Assembly (NCBI GenBank): GCA_034620365.1
Contig: JAQGEQ010000272.1
Coordinates: forward strand, 496,001-560,000
Length of the DNA stretch: 64,000 nucleotides
Reading direction: 5' to 3'
Origin: Pegea sp. RAD2-039
Taxonomy: Eukaryota; Chordata; Thaliacea; Salpida; Salpidae
Position numbers and translations under genes: made by a program. This document shows, one piece after another, positions 48,660-60,521 of this stretch. The notes under the pieces are model-generated. The model ran no database searches. It worked only from the letters and a program-made list of their open reading frames with translations, and was not told the DNA's origin. Positions within the stretch are counted from its first letter, which is position 1. Every line of letters begins with the position of its first letter.

Positions 48660-51600
48660 TCAATCATTTCGACACCCACTACCACCTGTTACCAACCATG
48701 ATGTTTGTGGAGAGGACAGATTAGTCAAAGTCGATAAATTGATAGCAACAGAACCCATCTGTTTCTTCTCTGATGATAAGAAGCCAGTAGAGTTCTTCAC
48801 AGACACCTTCAATTTGCTCGATGAGGCATCTGTCATCTGAAAACTCAATCTGCAAGCATCGAGAAGTTCAAGTGATTGTAAAATCTTACAAACGTTCACC
48901 TCTGATCAAATATCGGATTCAAACTTTTCTTCACAACTTTAGTTTTTTGTGAAAGGGGTTGCCCCTGAATTGAAACTTTTACGTACGGATCAGAAGTTCC
49001 GTTATCTTCATCACAAATAATCAAATTTCTGAAATTCACATTTCTAAATCCCTAATCTTCTATTTGAATCAACTTACTCAGCTTTGTGCACAAATACCAC
49101 AAGTTGGCGCTTTACAACGCGAATTGTCAGTTTGATTCGTCCCATCCCAATATCGGGATTACTGTAAAAACGACCATAAAAGTCACATCAATCAACGAAA
49201 CGGGGAATCACCTATCTCGATTGAAAGCGGTTTCGCTGAGGACCGATGCAAATGACGCGATGCTCGCTGTTCGATGGTTGTTATTGGTTGAAAGGTTATC
49301 GCTTCGTACTTCTATCACGTTATCTATTAAAAAGTTGTCAAGTGAATGAATCGATGTGAAAGTTGATGAAAATACGAGTTGCTGTGACGGGTGATTCGCT
49401 GGTTGCCATAGAAACTGGTTCACTGGCTGTTATGACGGCTGGGTCATTAGTTGCATTGACAGCTGGTTCAGTGGTTGTCATAGAAATTGGTTGCGATGGT
49501 GTCGTCATAGTGACGAGGTTTTCATCATGTTCTTCTATTTGTTTTTCTTTCAGCTTTAAAATCTGAATTTGCATTTTAGTTATTTTTTTGATGATTTCAT
49601 TTCGAAGTCACGTGATTCACCCTGAGCGCTACGCGAAGCTTTAGTTTCGAATTTGCAACGGAGTTATTTAAATCGAATCTTCCTTCTATTGACATCAGAG
49701 TTGTTTGTAGCAAGTTGTTGATAGGTAAGAGCACGTGACCCAAATCGCGGCTGTTGCACAAATCAGACGTCACCTAGCAACAGTTCTCGTCTAAATAATT
49801 TCGTTTAAAAAGAAAAACGAAACAAAAAATTGCGAAATCATGCAAATTAGTTTGCAGCGAGAAAATTGATTGACGTCATCATCACTCGATCACGTGACCA
49901 AGTGTACTTACATGTCTTCGCGACCATCTAGCGAACAAATCTATTTTATTTCGTTTGGTTTTTATCTAAATAAAAACAATAGCAAGTGAAGTAATGTTGT
50001 GCGCATGCGCAGTAGATCATGCAGCTGCATAAATTAAATATGTAAGTTAACATGCGAGAAATAAACCATTTGCAAACGTACCTCTTCGTTCGCAAATATC
50101 TGATGTAGAAGCAGTAAAAACACCATTTAAAGCTGAAAATGAAGTTAAAAAAAAAAGAGAATTACCTCAAGTTTAATCTGAGAATGACGAGGATCAGAAA
50201 CTGGAATCAGAAATCTTTCATCCCAAATCGGATGATTAAAATCTACAAACTAAAAAAACAGTTTCAACTTCGGGGATTTTTTATTTTTTCTGTTTCTTAC
50301 TTTAGTTTCACGTTCGGTATTTTCCCCTAAAATTGAGACCTTTACTTGCGCTTGTGACGTCACAGCATCTCGAGAACGACTCTACAAAGTAGAAGTTTGG
50401 TTGAATGACGTCATCGGTTGGTAGGCAACAGTGATGACGTCACTCACTGGTAGATCGGAGGCGTTTTCTATTTGAAGTGAAATTAGAGAACTGGAAGTAT
50501 TTGGATGAAGATCAGAAGCAAGAGCCTAAAAACAAATTTCTCAATGAAATATTTGAGATAATTGGAATTTGGTGAACCAATTCAAGTGTGTCGACTTCTC
50601 TACTTAATTCCATCCATTCAAACTTCATTAAAATCTTTCCATGTTTCGTTTCACTTAAATCAACCCACTAAAAAAGCCAAATTCGTCACTCGGTGTTTCA
50701 CCGCTTAAATGCAAATCAACTCACTTGTTTCATTTGAGCTTTTTCGTAAACTTCTTTGATCGGAATTGAAGCCCTAAAAACATCCAGTGATGATATTTCA
50801 AATCAGTAATTTCAAACCAACCAACCTTCCTAATTGATCATCTGTATTAAACTTGCCGTCATCATCAAATAACTCTATAGTAACACTTGAATGCCACACA
50901 TCGTGAACAATGAAATCAAAACTTTCGTTCCAACGGGGATTCACCGAACTGGAAACTACTGATGTCTTCTGTTTCTTACTACAAGCTAAAATACTTGTTG
51001 CTGATTGGCTGAGGACTAATGACGTCATCACTTCATACCTGTCACTACTACGTATGGATCACTTGTGTTAGCTTGAAACACTTGAGTGTCCTTAGCAACC
51101 AAATCTTTCGCTTCTAACACGTGCACGCGTAAAATCCCCTAAATTATGTAAATAAATAAATAAAAATTATTTTTTCATTATTTATAAAAAGTGAATGAAA
51201 AAATTCATTAGATTAATTTTTAGCTGCACAAATTAAATACTTTTTTTTTAAGTTTTATTCAATTTGTAAACACTTTTTAGATTTCTAGATAATTTAGATG
51301 GAAACACTTTTTAGATTTCTAGATAATTTAGATGGAAACACTTTTTAGATTTCTAGATAATTTAGATGGAAACACTTTTTAGATTACTAGATAATTTAGA
51401 TGGAAACACTTTTTAGATTTCTAGATAATTTAGATGGAAACACTTTTTAGATTTCTAGATAATTTAGATGGAAACACTTTTTGATAATTTTGAATTAAAA
51501 AATTTTAAACTTTGAAAAATTGATTAGAAAAATAGAGAAGATGAAGAACCTCGGGAAGAGGAAACTTGAGCAATGAAAGATCAACATCCGGGACAAGAGG

Positions 51601-53418
51601 AAAGATCAACTTTTGAGGATAAACCATCATATCTCTAATACTCTCAGTGAGTGATCTTCGAAGCAAAGAGTCGATTCCTGGAAGATCAAGGAAGTTCCCA
51701 AGATTTGTCATGTTGAAGTCCAACATCTGTCAATTCATTTTCATCATATCAGTTGATGACGTCATCACCTTACGGGATCATGAACGAATGAGATGCCGAT
51801 AGCTCCGATGAAAGGAGATCTATTTAAGATTGGATTCATCTCGACTCGAATCAAACCTCTCAAATTTAAATCACAAACTCCAGCTGAGAGATGATTCAGA
51901 TTAACCTCGATATTACATTCAGAAGAATACCTGCACGTGATTGGACGATTTAAGTCACATGACTTAATTAGACAAACTCACATTAGTTGAAGATCCATGA
52001 CTATTTCATCTGATGAAGTTTCTTCAGCTTTATAAACTTTGATCCCAATTATTTGAGGAGCAATCTTGCCAAGATCCATTTCAGTAAATTTGAGAGTAGA
52101 AAGAAGAGAGTTTGAAGATCGGATAGAAGGAGCTACTACATCTGAGATGATGTCCTTGAAGTATATGTTGATAGAGGGCCACAATTGATGCAGAATTCGG
52201 TTAAACCATTCAACCTTCTCCACATCCGGAAAGTAGATCTGTAAATGGAAGTTAGAAAAGTCACGTGATAGTGAAAGAGATCACCCATGAAGGTAGAGAG
52301 TTGCCAGACTGATGATACAAGCTCTGAACAGCTTCAATTAACTTCACTTTATCTTCTGTAGCTGTTTTAATGATCTGCAAAAGAATTTTGAAAGATTTGT
52401 TTGATGAAGATGAAGAAAAGTACTTTATTTGTTCTTTTTTTCTGGAAGAAGTTTTCCGAAGAATATATGAAAGTGAAGACCCCTAAACAAGTTAATAATT
52501 AAAAGTGGTAAAAATGGCTTTTGTCAGAAAAGGTCTACTTTCATCCATGTTGACTTTTAATTACTAATCTAAAAATGATTATTAATAGAAATGACAAATA
52601 ATGATTAAATCAGATAACTATTAAAAATAAAGATTTTCAAAACAAAGATGATGACATCACTATGCTTTGAGGGTAATGAAGTCATATCATTGTGGAGATG
52701 ATGACGTCATATTATGGCGATTATGATCACGTTATAAGGTTGAAAAGAACAAAAGATTTACTTTTAAAAATTTTCTGCTTAATTTAAATCAATTCATTCA
52801 TAAAATTTATCTTTTAATATTTTAACATTCTGGTTAAATGTTTCCAAATTTTTTTATTTAGAATTAAATAAAGAAGAAAACTGTTTTTTTTTTTTCTGTT
52901 TTGAAAATGTGACAAATAATTAGGTCAATTGAAAACTTGCCAACTAATATCCACCAAACACTCATTCCTGAATATCCGATTAACCAGATAATGGTTCCAA
53001 CACCAGCTTTTAAACCATAGTTCAACAACCAACCTTTTACATCTCTTGTTCTAAATAATCAATAATAACATTGAATATTATTAAATAAACATAGGTATTA
53101 AATGTAGTATTAGCTTTGTTTACTTTAATAGGAACATCAACATAAAATTTAAAACGTTTTAAAAGAAAAGCGAAATAAGAATTTGATAAATAATAAAAGT
53201 TAAATTGAAAATTGTGGAATATTTGAAGAAAAAGGTTATATTCAAATAAATATTCAAAATGTTAACAAAATGTATTTTCAATAGTGAACAGCTGACCTTG
53301 TCTCTATGACATTTTGAATAGCATTAGAAAACTTTTCACTTATTGACATAGAGCTTTTGTTTGAAATTTCCTCCTTGGTTTCAGCTGAACCATTGTTAAT
53401 AGGTTCTACAGAACTCAT
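48660..53418 (-). CDS. Extended synaptotagmin (E-Syt): membrane hairpin, SMP domain, C2 domains
   Basis: Exons: 53297-53418, about 52937-53050, 52424-52482, 52285-52374, 51982-52238, 51774-51930, 51550-51726, 51039-51138, 50826-50985, 50725-50773, 50578-50667, 50448-50525, 50301-50381, 50166-50249, a gap, then 49621-49750, 49376-49562, 49212-49323, 49078-49161, 48900-49028 and 48660-48849. A short N-terminus precedes a hydrophobic hairpin (GTIIWLIGYSGMSVWWILVG). The SMP lipid-transfer domain runs from IYFPDVEKVEWFNRIL to FPLVPDVDLSLLKFPLPE. C2A keeps Ca-binding Asp residues (AKDLVAKD, TSDPYV, LFDDDGKFNTDD). C2B starts SSSLISLQIENASDLP. The C-terminal C2 has RIKLTIRVVKRQLVVFVHKA and TSDPYVKV, ending KNSTGFLSS. 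E-Syts tether ER to plasma membrane and transfer lipids. The boundaries of the hairpin exons and the last part of C2B (about 49751-50165, where a 16-nt microexon after 49935 is possible) are not resolved. Confidence 0.9.
49376..49510 (-). repeat. Coding tandem repeat in the E-Syt linker
   Basis: The linker exon between C2B and the last C2 encodes degenerate repeats (PAVNATNDPAVITASEPVSM). They come from a DNA unit of about 33 nt with the core ggttcactggctgttatgac. The linker of E-Syts is normally low-complexity, so this is compatible with a functional gene. Confidence 0.6.
51264..51486. repeat. 34-bp minisatellite in an E-Syt intron
   Basis: About six and a half copies of a 34-bp unit (aaacactttttagatttcta plus gataatttagatgg) lie in the intron between the last SMP exon (51550) and the C2A exon (51138). 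Copies are nearly identical, with one a-for-t change in the fourth, so the expansion is recent. Confidence 0.9.
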
Positions 53419-53955
53419 AGTTTTAAAAAAAGTAAAAAATCAAAATTGAAAACCCTAAAAATGTAAATAAATAATAAAAATAAATTTTTTTTGTCAAATC
53501 TGTAAACTCCAATTGAATTCAAGTCTTTCTTCTTTTTCTATTATCTTTAGAATTCTGCAACTTATATTGAAAGCCTTTTTTTAATAATAAGCTTAGAAAA
53601 TATTTATTAGAATAAAAGTTGTTCAACAAAATGATAAAATTAAAAATATTTATAAACAATTTATAATAATTTCAAATAAAATTATAATGACCTATTAAAG
53701 GATGTTTTTTTTTACTAATCAAACTGAGAGACTTATTTTGTTGTTTATCTTAATTGCTGTCATTTAATTCAAATGGTTTACCAAAAGAAGTATTTGATAA
53801 TAATTATATAAATAATGATAAAGCAATCATGAACTGACTTGATAAAAAAAAATTTGAGAATAGTAATAACTTAATGATAAACACATTAAATAAAAGGTTG
53901 AAAAAGTAACAAACTACAATTATTAAACAATCTTATAAATTGTCTATTTATAAAC

Positions 53956-54138
53956 ATGAAGCAACAGTCCTCATATACAGCAGAAGAAGCCAAGACGCTA
54001 GCTATTCGGTTACTAAGTCAATTTGCTGTAGTTGCAGCTGTAATAAATGAGGTGAAAAAATAAACGAAAATGGTAGATAGCAAGTTTGGCTCCACTGTTT
54101 ACTAATGATATTAGTATTGGAAACTAACTGAATTATAG
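53956..54138 (+). CDS. Possible two-exon micropeptide gene (39 residues)
   Basis: Exon 53956-54051 encodes MKQQSSYTAEEAKTLAIRLL then SQFAVVAAVINE. It stops at a GT donor, and a 63-nt intron follows with a good branch-like ttactaatgat just before the acceptor attag. Exon 54115-54138 adds YWKLTEL and a stop in frame. AATAAA-like sequence follows within 30 bp. The segment is GC-richer than its flanks and has a balanced codon mix. The predicted peptide has a hydrophobic or amphipathic helix at residues 15-32. I recognise no family. It could also be the first exons of a longer gene or a chance frame. Confidence 0.3.
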
Positions 54139-56663
54139 TTTTCAATTTGTTTTTACTAAACAAAAATAAAAAATATCTTATCAAATGTGTCAATTTTTTT
54201 ACTAGAAACCATTTTTTTACAATATTATCTGAATATTTTTTGTAACTAAGTAAACATTCAAATCAAAATTATTGATCAATTTTCTTATAATTCAATTCTT
54301 ATTTAAACAGAAAGTGATTTGAAAATTCACATTAAATATGAAAAATTATAACATTTTCAACTCAAAAGGTTGTTAATAGGTAAAAATAAGTTTTTACTTT
54401 ACATTAGGTTACTGCAATAAAATTAATAAACTCAGAATCCAATAAAAATTTAAAAAACTAAATTTATTAACTAAACTGCAAATTTGTCAAGGAAAGAGGT
54501 TTACGACTAATAAAACTTGTGGAAATATTAACTCTAAAATAAATAAATAAATCTGTTTCCATCTTTTTCAATATAGCCTCTATAATCGAGTCTGTTTAAT
54601 GTTTGTTTCGATTTACAAATTCAATTGAAGAAGTCTAAAATAACGTTTTTCAGAGATTTACCTTTTGATAATATTCTATATTATGATATAAACAAAACAA
54701 TCAGATAAATTATAAGAGGACTGACACAAAAATTTCTATTTGTCGCTATTTTGTTATTATCACAAAAAATTACTAAACTATGACCTTCAATCAAAATTGA
54801 AATAAAGTTTAATTGCTATCAACAATTCCTTCATTTATTTATTTATGTTTTCTGAACTATCTATTTTTAGATTTAACCCACGATCAAAAACACAAATGAT
54901 TTCATAAACTTTTCTTTCACTATGAACAAACCAATAACAACTCATTTCAATCGACGGTTCGTCTTATCAAACAGTTTAATCGAAGATAAACTGTTCAACT
55001 TTTTCACCCCAATCTGAACAAATCAAGCTAATAGGTAAACAAACTCTAAATCAAGATTTATGAATATCATCACAGAAAAGTTTTTTAAATTCTTTTTTAA
55101 ATAACTAGCGCATTTGATACCTTAATTTTTGGCAATATACCAATGGCTCTGGTTGCAATCCTGTGAATAACACTTAATTAAAGGCCAAGCGATTTAGCAC
55201 CTTTCAAAATTTTGCGCTTTGTGTTCAAAATTAGTAAAAAGAAATGAATTCTTGATAATAATGCTTCAGAAAATTTTCCATAAAAAATTCTTCAAGTACT
55301 TTTTTAAATATTTAAATTTTTTTATTCTTATCACGAAAAACCGAAATCAAATAAGCTAAACATTTAAAATATTTATGAGAATACAAAATTGTTTGAAGTC
55401 TGTAAAAGTTGTTAAACTAGTTAACTTTTTAAACTTACATATGATTGAAAGTATTCTGTAGTAAACAAAGAAACTTTCTCATAAATTTTTACTGTTGGCA
55501 ATTGAAAAAATAAAACTAACACTGTGGAACTGTCCAAGCATAAAACACTCTGATATGTACAAAATACTGACTAAAGCTGTTATTTAATCTGCTAAATGAC
55601 TTCTATTCAATTTGAAACTTTTTATGGTTTTAAATGTTATGTTTTCTCACAAAAAGTTTTTAAATTAAATTCATTATTATAAAAGTTTTATACATTTCCT
55701 GAAGTCTTTTAGAAACAATTTTTATTCTATAAAAAGCTCAAATTAAAGAATTTAAATGCCTTTTGAACATTAATTTTTTTTATATAATATTTTCTGATAT
55801 ATAAAGTGTTTACTATTTTTTGATCATTTAAAAATGCAACCGTTTTTTTGTAGAAAAAGTTAAAAAACAAATTTTTAAATAGTTTTTCTAAATTTTTTTC
55901 AGCTCAAAACAACTTAAATTAAATTCACTGTTTTTCAGGTTTTACTAAAAATTCATCTATTATTCAAATCTCAATTTATTCTAACATCAAATCTAATGAA
56001 ACAAATATTTAGGACAATTTAACACCAGAATAATTGAACAGAGAACAACTAATCTTTTAATATCAAGAACCTATTGTTTAATAAACTAATTTTTGTTTAC
56101 AATAAAGAAAGTATTCTTTTAAACTTTTGAAACATTAAAGTTCACATCGCTTTTTAACCTCTGACTACTTCAAGCAATAAACGAAGCCAATGATTGCTTG
56201 AATTAATGAAATATTTTCAACTAACATTTCCACTGTTTGCAACTAACGATTTATAACTAAGTGATAACTAACAATTTTATTAAAAATTAGACTTTTAAGT
56301 GATAACTAATTATTTATATCAAATTTCAGGCAACAAAATATTCAGTTTTCGATTCTATTTTTGTCGGTTTCATTTGCAGAATCTTAAGTACTTTCCACCA
56401 ACAGGAAACTTGTATTTTATAACTAAGACTTTATCGAAACTATTTTTGTGTAAAAAGCTCATGTAAATTGCAAAAGATTCTACTTTTTTAAAGATGTTTG
56501 AATTCTTCTTACAAAATTGATATCTTACAAAAATGTTAACATCCAAAATAATTAAACTGAAAAAGTTAGTTTTATGTTTTAGTGAATTAATTCATCGATG
56601 TCAACTGGTTTTTTACCAACTAAGAAATGTTTAATTTAAAATTTGCAAATTGTGAACATTTGT

Positions 56664-56742
56664 GAGAATGTGTGTTAGCGAGAGGTGCTCTCTTTAGGCA
56701 CCTTCCTTCACATTTATTGTAATAAATAAATAAATAAATTTG
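56664..56742 (+). mobile_element. LINE 3'-end fragment
   Basis: It reads gagaatgtgtgttagcgaga, then ggtgctctctttaggcac, then catttattgtaataaataa and a TAAA tail. It is almost identical to the 3' end of the 15.4-16.15 kb element and keeps the GAGAG-GTG-CTCTC hairpin. The copy is about 75 bp long and 5'-truncated. Confidence 0.85.
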
Positions 56743-56861
56743 TGAAATCTAAAAATAGTCTTCAATAAAGATTAAAAGTTTATTTTAAAATTCAGTAAAA
56801 TGAAAGGAATAAAATTTGTAGATTTCAGATGAAGTAAAATTCAATAACTGAAGATGTATTT

Positions 56862-56884
56862 ACAACAACAACAACAACAACAAA
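56862..56884. repeat. CAA microsatellite
   Basis: Seven consecutive CAA units in non-coding sequence. Confidence 0.85.
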
Positions 56885-57168
56885 GTTTTTGATGAATTGG
56901 AAAACGAAAGATAAAAAGTTGTGACAAAAAAAACAACAAAATTTATCAATTTTATAAAAAGTTTAGACACCTAAAAGAACAGTTTAATAAATAGTACAAT
57001 TTAGTAAAAAAACATAAAAAATAAATGATTAAGTTGATGGCAAGTTATTACAGCGCCATTTTCAAGATGATTTATTCAAAAAAATATATAAAAAGACAAA
57101 GCTGAAAAGTTCGATGAATAATTGATGAGAATAAAATTAGGGTGATGTGAATGCTTGAAAGTAGAAGA

Positions 57169-59202
57169 TCACGTGATGGTGACATCAGGAAGATCACAGC
57201 CGGAAGATCCATTTTGCTGGAGCTGATCCTTAGAAGAAGAGACTTTTTTATTTTGTGGTGAATCAGTTGAGACTTGTTTAAATATTTGAGTCCGTTGACG
57301 TTTTCTGTCAAAAGGAATTAATCAAAAGTTTTTAGATGAAATTGTTGAATGAAACCTAAATAATTCCACAAATACGACAGATAACAACAACAATATCATG
57401 AATCCACAAGCTGAGGGGATTATTGTAATGTTTAAAAGATGTCCTCGACCACTTCTTACTGATTCCTCTTCAATTCGAGACACACGAAATGAAACAGAGT
57501 CTTTGATATCAGCAACTTCTCTCAATGATTCAGAAATTTGTTTTCTATTTGCTTTTAAGACTTCTGCAAATATTTGAAAAGATTGTTCAGATTTCAATCC
57601 AACAAATTTGAAGATTTCAAATCTTTTAAATGCTAATTTCCGAAAACAACAACTTCAAAAACTTAATTTTTAATAATTTGCCACAAAATATGACAATTTT
57701 CAAATTCACGAAATTCTATAACTAATTATTTTGAAAATTCTTGAAAACGTTTCGATATTTTTATTTTCTTTCATTAAATTCACTTTTAAATCACAGAATT
57801 TACCACAAAATTTTCTATAATTAAAAAATATTATATTTGAAAAAACTAACCAATCAGAAGAGACTTTTGAACAACTGAGATATTTTGAACAGATATTGAT
57901 GGTAGCAAGACATGAAATGAAATCAAACTATCTGTCCATTTTTCTTGAGGAAATTCCGAATTAATTTTGACATCATCTTTTTCAAACTCACTGAAAAATG
58001 TTGATAAAATTCTTTCAATTATAAATATATCAGAATAATTTGCTTAAGTAATAACTTCAGATGGAAATAATTTTAAAAAGTTGAGTTTAATTAACAGCAA
58101 ATTTTCTGTACAAAGTAAAATAAACAAACTAAAAGAAAACTTGTTAGTTGTGTTTTCACAACAAACTTTCAACAGAAAATTTCCCTTTTAAATCAATTAA
58201 CATTTAAACTTTTAAGGTCAAAAATAAGAGAGATGATCAATTGAAGACAAAGATCTATTTAGAAATTCATCATTATGAAAACAAATCTGTTTAAATATGG
58301 TTCAATATCGAAATGTTTATGAATTTCTTTTTGAATAAATGATAAAAACTTGAAATATTGAATTGTCTGAAAGATTATTTTTAGAAAAATGCAATTTTCA
58401 ACGTTAATTGAAGATTCAACTAAAAAGTAAAAATATTTCGAAATAAAGGATTTTATCAAAACCGTAAATTCAGTTTGATTCAGATTTCCGAATTCAGAAA
58501 AAAATAAAAAGTTGGCTTTCTATCAAGAGAATTTCAGCTCGTTTGGCAACATCATAAAATTCTAATTTGTGATATCAGCAAGTCTGCTTCTAATCTTTGT
58601 ACAAAAGCATTTCAAATCGATTTATTTTTAACAACTCTTCGACCAACAAAACTAAACCAACAAAATTTTTCTTATAGTTGTTTGTAGGATTACCAATTTT
58701 TCTATTTATCAATTTTGCGCAAAATAAAGTTTTTTAAATTTAATTAAATAAACTAAACTTCTAAAAAAGTAATAAGTTAGTAAATTATTTATAATTACAC
58801 AAAAAATAAACTCCATATGTTGGACTTTTAATATTAAGCTAGAAAAAATTACTTTAAAAATAGTTTCAAAACATTTATCCGTAAATTTTATTATAAATTC
58901 AAAGTTTTCCAAAAAAAACCTGAATTTCTTCATTAAACATCTTTTATAAGAAGATGAACAAAATGTAGATAATGATCCAGCTACTTGTATCTTGAGCTGA
59001 TCAGTAATTTCTGGTGTCCACTGTCCAGGAAGTACATATTCAAATCGAACTAGAACATTGTTGGTGTCATCTAAAAAAAATAGGACATAACAAAATAAAA
59101 ACGAAAAATCTGTAAACTACCTTCATTATTTGTGGATTCTATCTGAAAAGTAGCTTTAAATAATAAAAAAATGATAAAAATTTGTCCAAAATGCAAATCC
59201 AT
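57169..59202 (-). CDS. Unidentified single-pass type I membrane protein
   Basis: Resolved exons: 59121-59202, 58985-59070, 57851-57990, 57356-57632 and 57169-57304. At least one middle exon is missing from my model, because exon 2 ends in phase 0 and the 57990 exon starts in phase 2. An in-frame-looking stretch near 58510-58580 (FYDVAKRAEILLIES) is a candidate but does not fit in phase. The N-terminus (MDLHFGQIFIIFLLFKATFQ) is a signal peptide. The extracellular part has two strand-rich segments (NVLVRFEYVLPGQWTPEITD; EKWTDSLISFHVLLPSISV) and then a helical region (KANRKQISESLREVADIKD). One transmembrane helix (IIPSACGFMILLLLSVVFVE) is followed by a basic stop-transfer RKRQR and a short S/Q-rich tail. 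The layout resembles a SEA-like ectodomain, but I recognise no family. It starts 224 bp after the DRG1 stop on the same strand. Confidence 0.6.
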
Positions 59203-59426
59203 AATAATTACTTCAATTTCTGTAAACAATAACATCACAAGAGTTACAATTTTATATCATGAATCGAAAACCCCTAAACAAATGTGACACTGTAAAACTT
59301 TAAATCGATTTTAATCATCACAAATGTTTACATAAATAAAATGATAATTATTTAATTTAAATTCCAGATTTATCAGTTTGAAACAGATTTTAATGATAAC
59401 TTAAAGAACTAAAAATTAGATAATTG

Positions 59427-60521
59427 TTATTTCTTGGCAATCAGCATAACATCTTCATGAGCCAGTTTATGAGTTAACCCAACATGTTGACCATCATATT
59501 TAGCACTTAAGCCCCAAACTTGTGCATGTTTGAAGTTATCAACCAAAGAACGATGAATAGTATGGCAAGCATGCTCAACTGTTGCATTTGAACGTAAAAT
59601 TAAACCATCTTCAAAATCAGGCTTCCTTCCAGGCTTCTTTGTATACACTGTAATCAATGCTAAGTACTTCCAAATCATTTCTTTCAAATAATCAAGATTT
59701 AATTTCATATTACAACTGATCACACAACAATCTGGTTGATGAGCTATTCTATCAACTTCTTCCAATGAAATTTGATCAATTTTATTGTAAACATACAAAC
59801 AAGGCATATACTTGCGATTACCAACAACCACATCAATAAATTCTTCTGTTGTATGATCAGCACGAAAAACCACATCAGCATTAAAGATCTTATACTCATG
59901 TAAGATTAATTGAACCATTTTTTCATTGATCTTAGTCAAAGGACAAGTAGAATTAAACGAAATACCTCCACCAGTTTTAATCTTGAAATAGATGTTAGGT
60001 CTTTTTTTATTAAGACGAATTCCAACAGTTTCTAATTCTTTAGTCAGCAGAACTTTTTGGACATCTCCCTTAATAGCATCTAACATCATCACAACAAGAT
60101 CAGCTGTTCTTCCAGCTGAGATTACTTGTTTACCTCTTCCTTTACCAGATGCAGCTCCTTCAATAATCCCAGGTAAATCCAGCAACTGAATACTAGCTCC
60201 ATTATATTCAATCACGCCTGGAATGCAGGTTAAAGTTGTAAACTCATAAGAAGCACATTCACTGCTAGTAGAGGTCAAAGTTGAGAGCAAAGTTGATTTG
60301 CCGACTGATGGAAAACCAATCAAAGCAACTCTTGCATCTCCAGACTTCATTACATCAAATCCTTCTCCTTTTTGTGAAGCACCTTTGGGTCCTTCTAACA
60401 GCTGGGCTCGATACCTGGCCAATTTGGCTTTCAACAGACCCAAGTGATATTCTGTCGCTTTGTTTTTTTGGGTTCTGTCAATCTCTTTTTGAATTTCGGA
60501 AATTTTTTCTAAAATACCCAT
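59427..60521 (-). CDS. DRG1: DRG1 GTPase (developmentally regulated GTP-binding protein 1), intronless
   Basis: One uninterrupted frame of 364 residues; human DRG1 has 367. It begins with the DRG helix-turn-helix region (RTQKNKATEYHLGLLKAKLA). The GTPase has G1 GFPSVGKST, the EFTTLT switch, G3 DLPGIIEGAASGKGRGKQVI, and G4 NKIDQIS. The C-terminal TGS domain contains VYTKKPGRKPDFEDGLILR and HAQVWGLSAKYDGQHVG. DRG1 binds the DFRP1/ZC3H15 partner and associates with ribosomes to relieve stalled translation. The protein is more diverged than I expect for this very conserved family, and it lacks introns although its neighbours are intron-rich. An AG (tttattattttag) 28 nt upstream of the ATG could be a 5' UTR or trans-splice acceptor. 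Confidence 0.95.
   Translation of the reverse strand: MGILEKISEIQKEIDRTQKNKATEYHLGLLKAKLARYRAQLLEGPKGASQKGEGFDVMKSGDARVALIGFPSVGKSTLLSTLTSTSSECASYEFTTLTCIPGVIEYNGASIQLLDLPGIIEGAASGKGRGKQVISAGRTADLVVMMLDAIKGDVQKVLLTKELETVGIRLNKKRPNIYFKIKTGGGISFNSTCPLTKINEKMVQLILHEYKIFNADVVFRADHTTEEFIDVVVGNRKYMPCLYVYNKIDQISLEEVDRIAHQPDCCVISCNMKLNLDYLKEMIWKYLALITVYTKKPGRKPDFEDGLILRSNATVEHACHTIHRSLVDNFKHAQVWGLSAKYDGQHVGLTHKLAHEDVMLIAKK

Larger units (their letters stand above)
53419..57168. other. Interval between E-Syt and the membrane-protein gene
   Basis: AT-rich. It contains a possible micropeptide gene (53956-54138), a LINE 3' fragment (56.66-56.74 kb) and a CAA microsatellite (about 56862-56884). I see nothing else that I can support. 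Confidence 0.5.
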
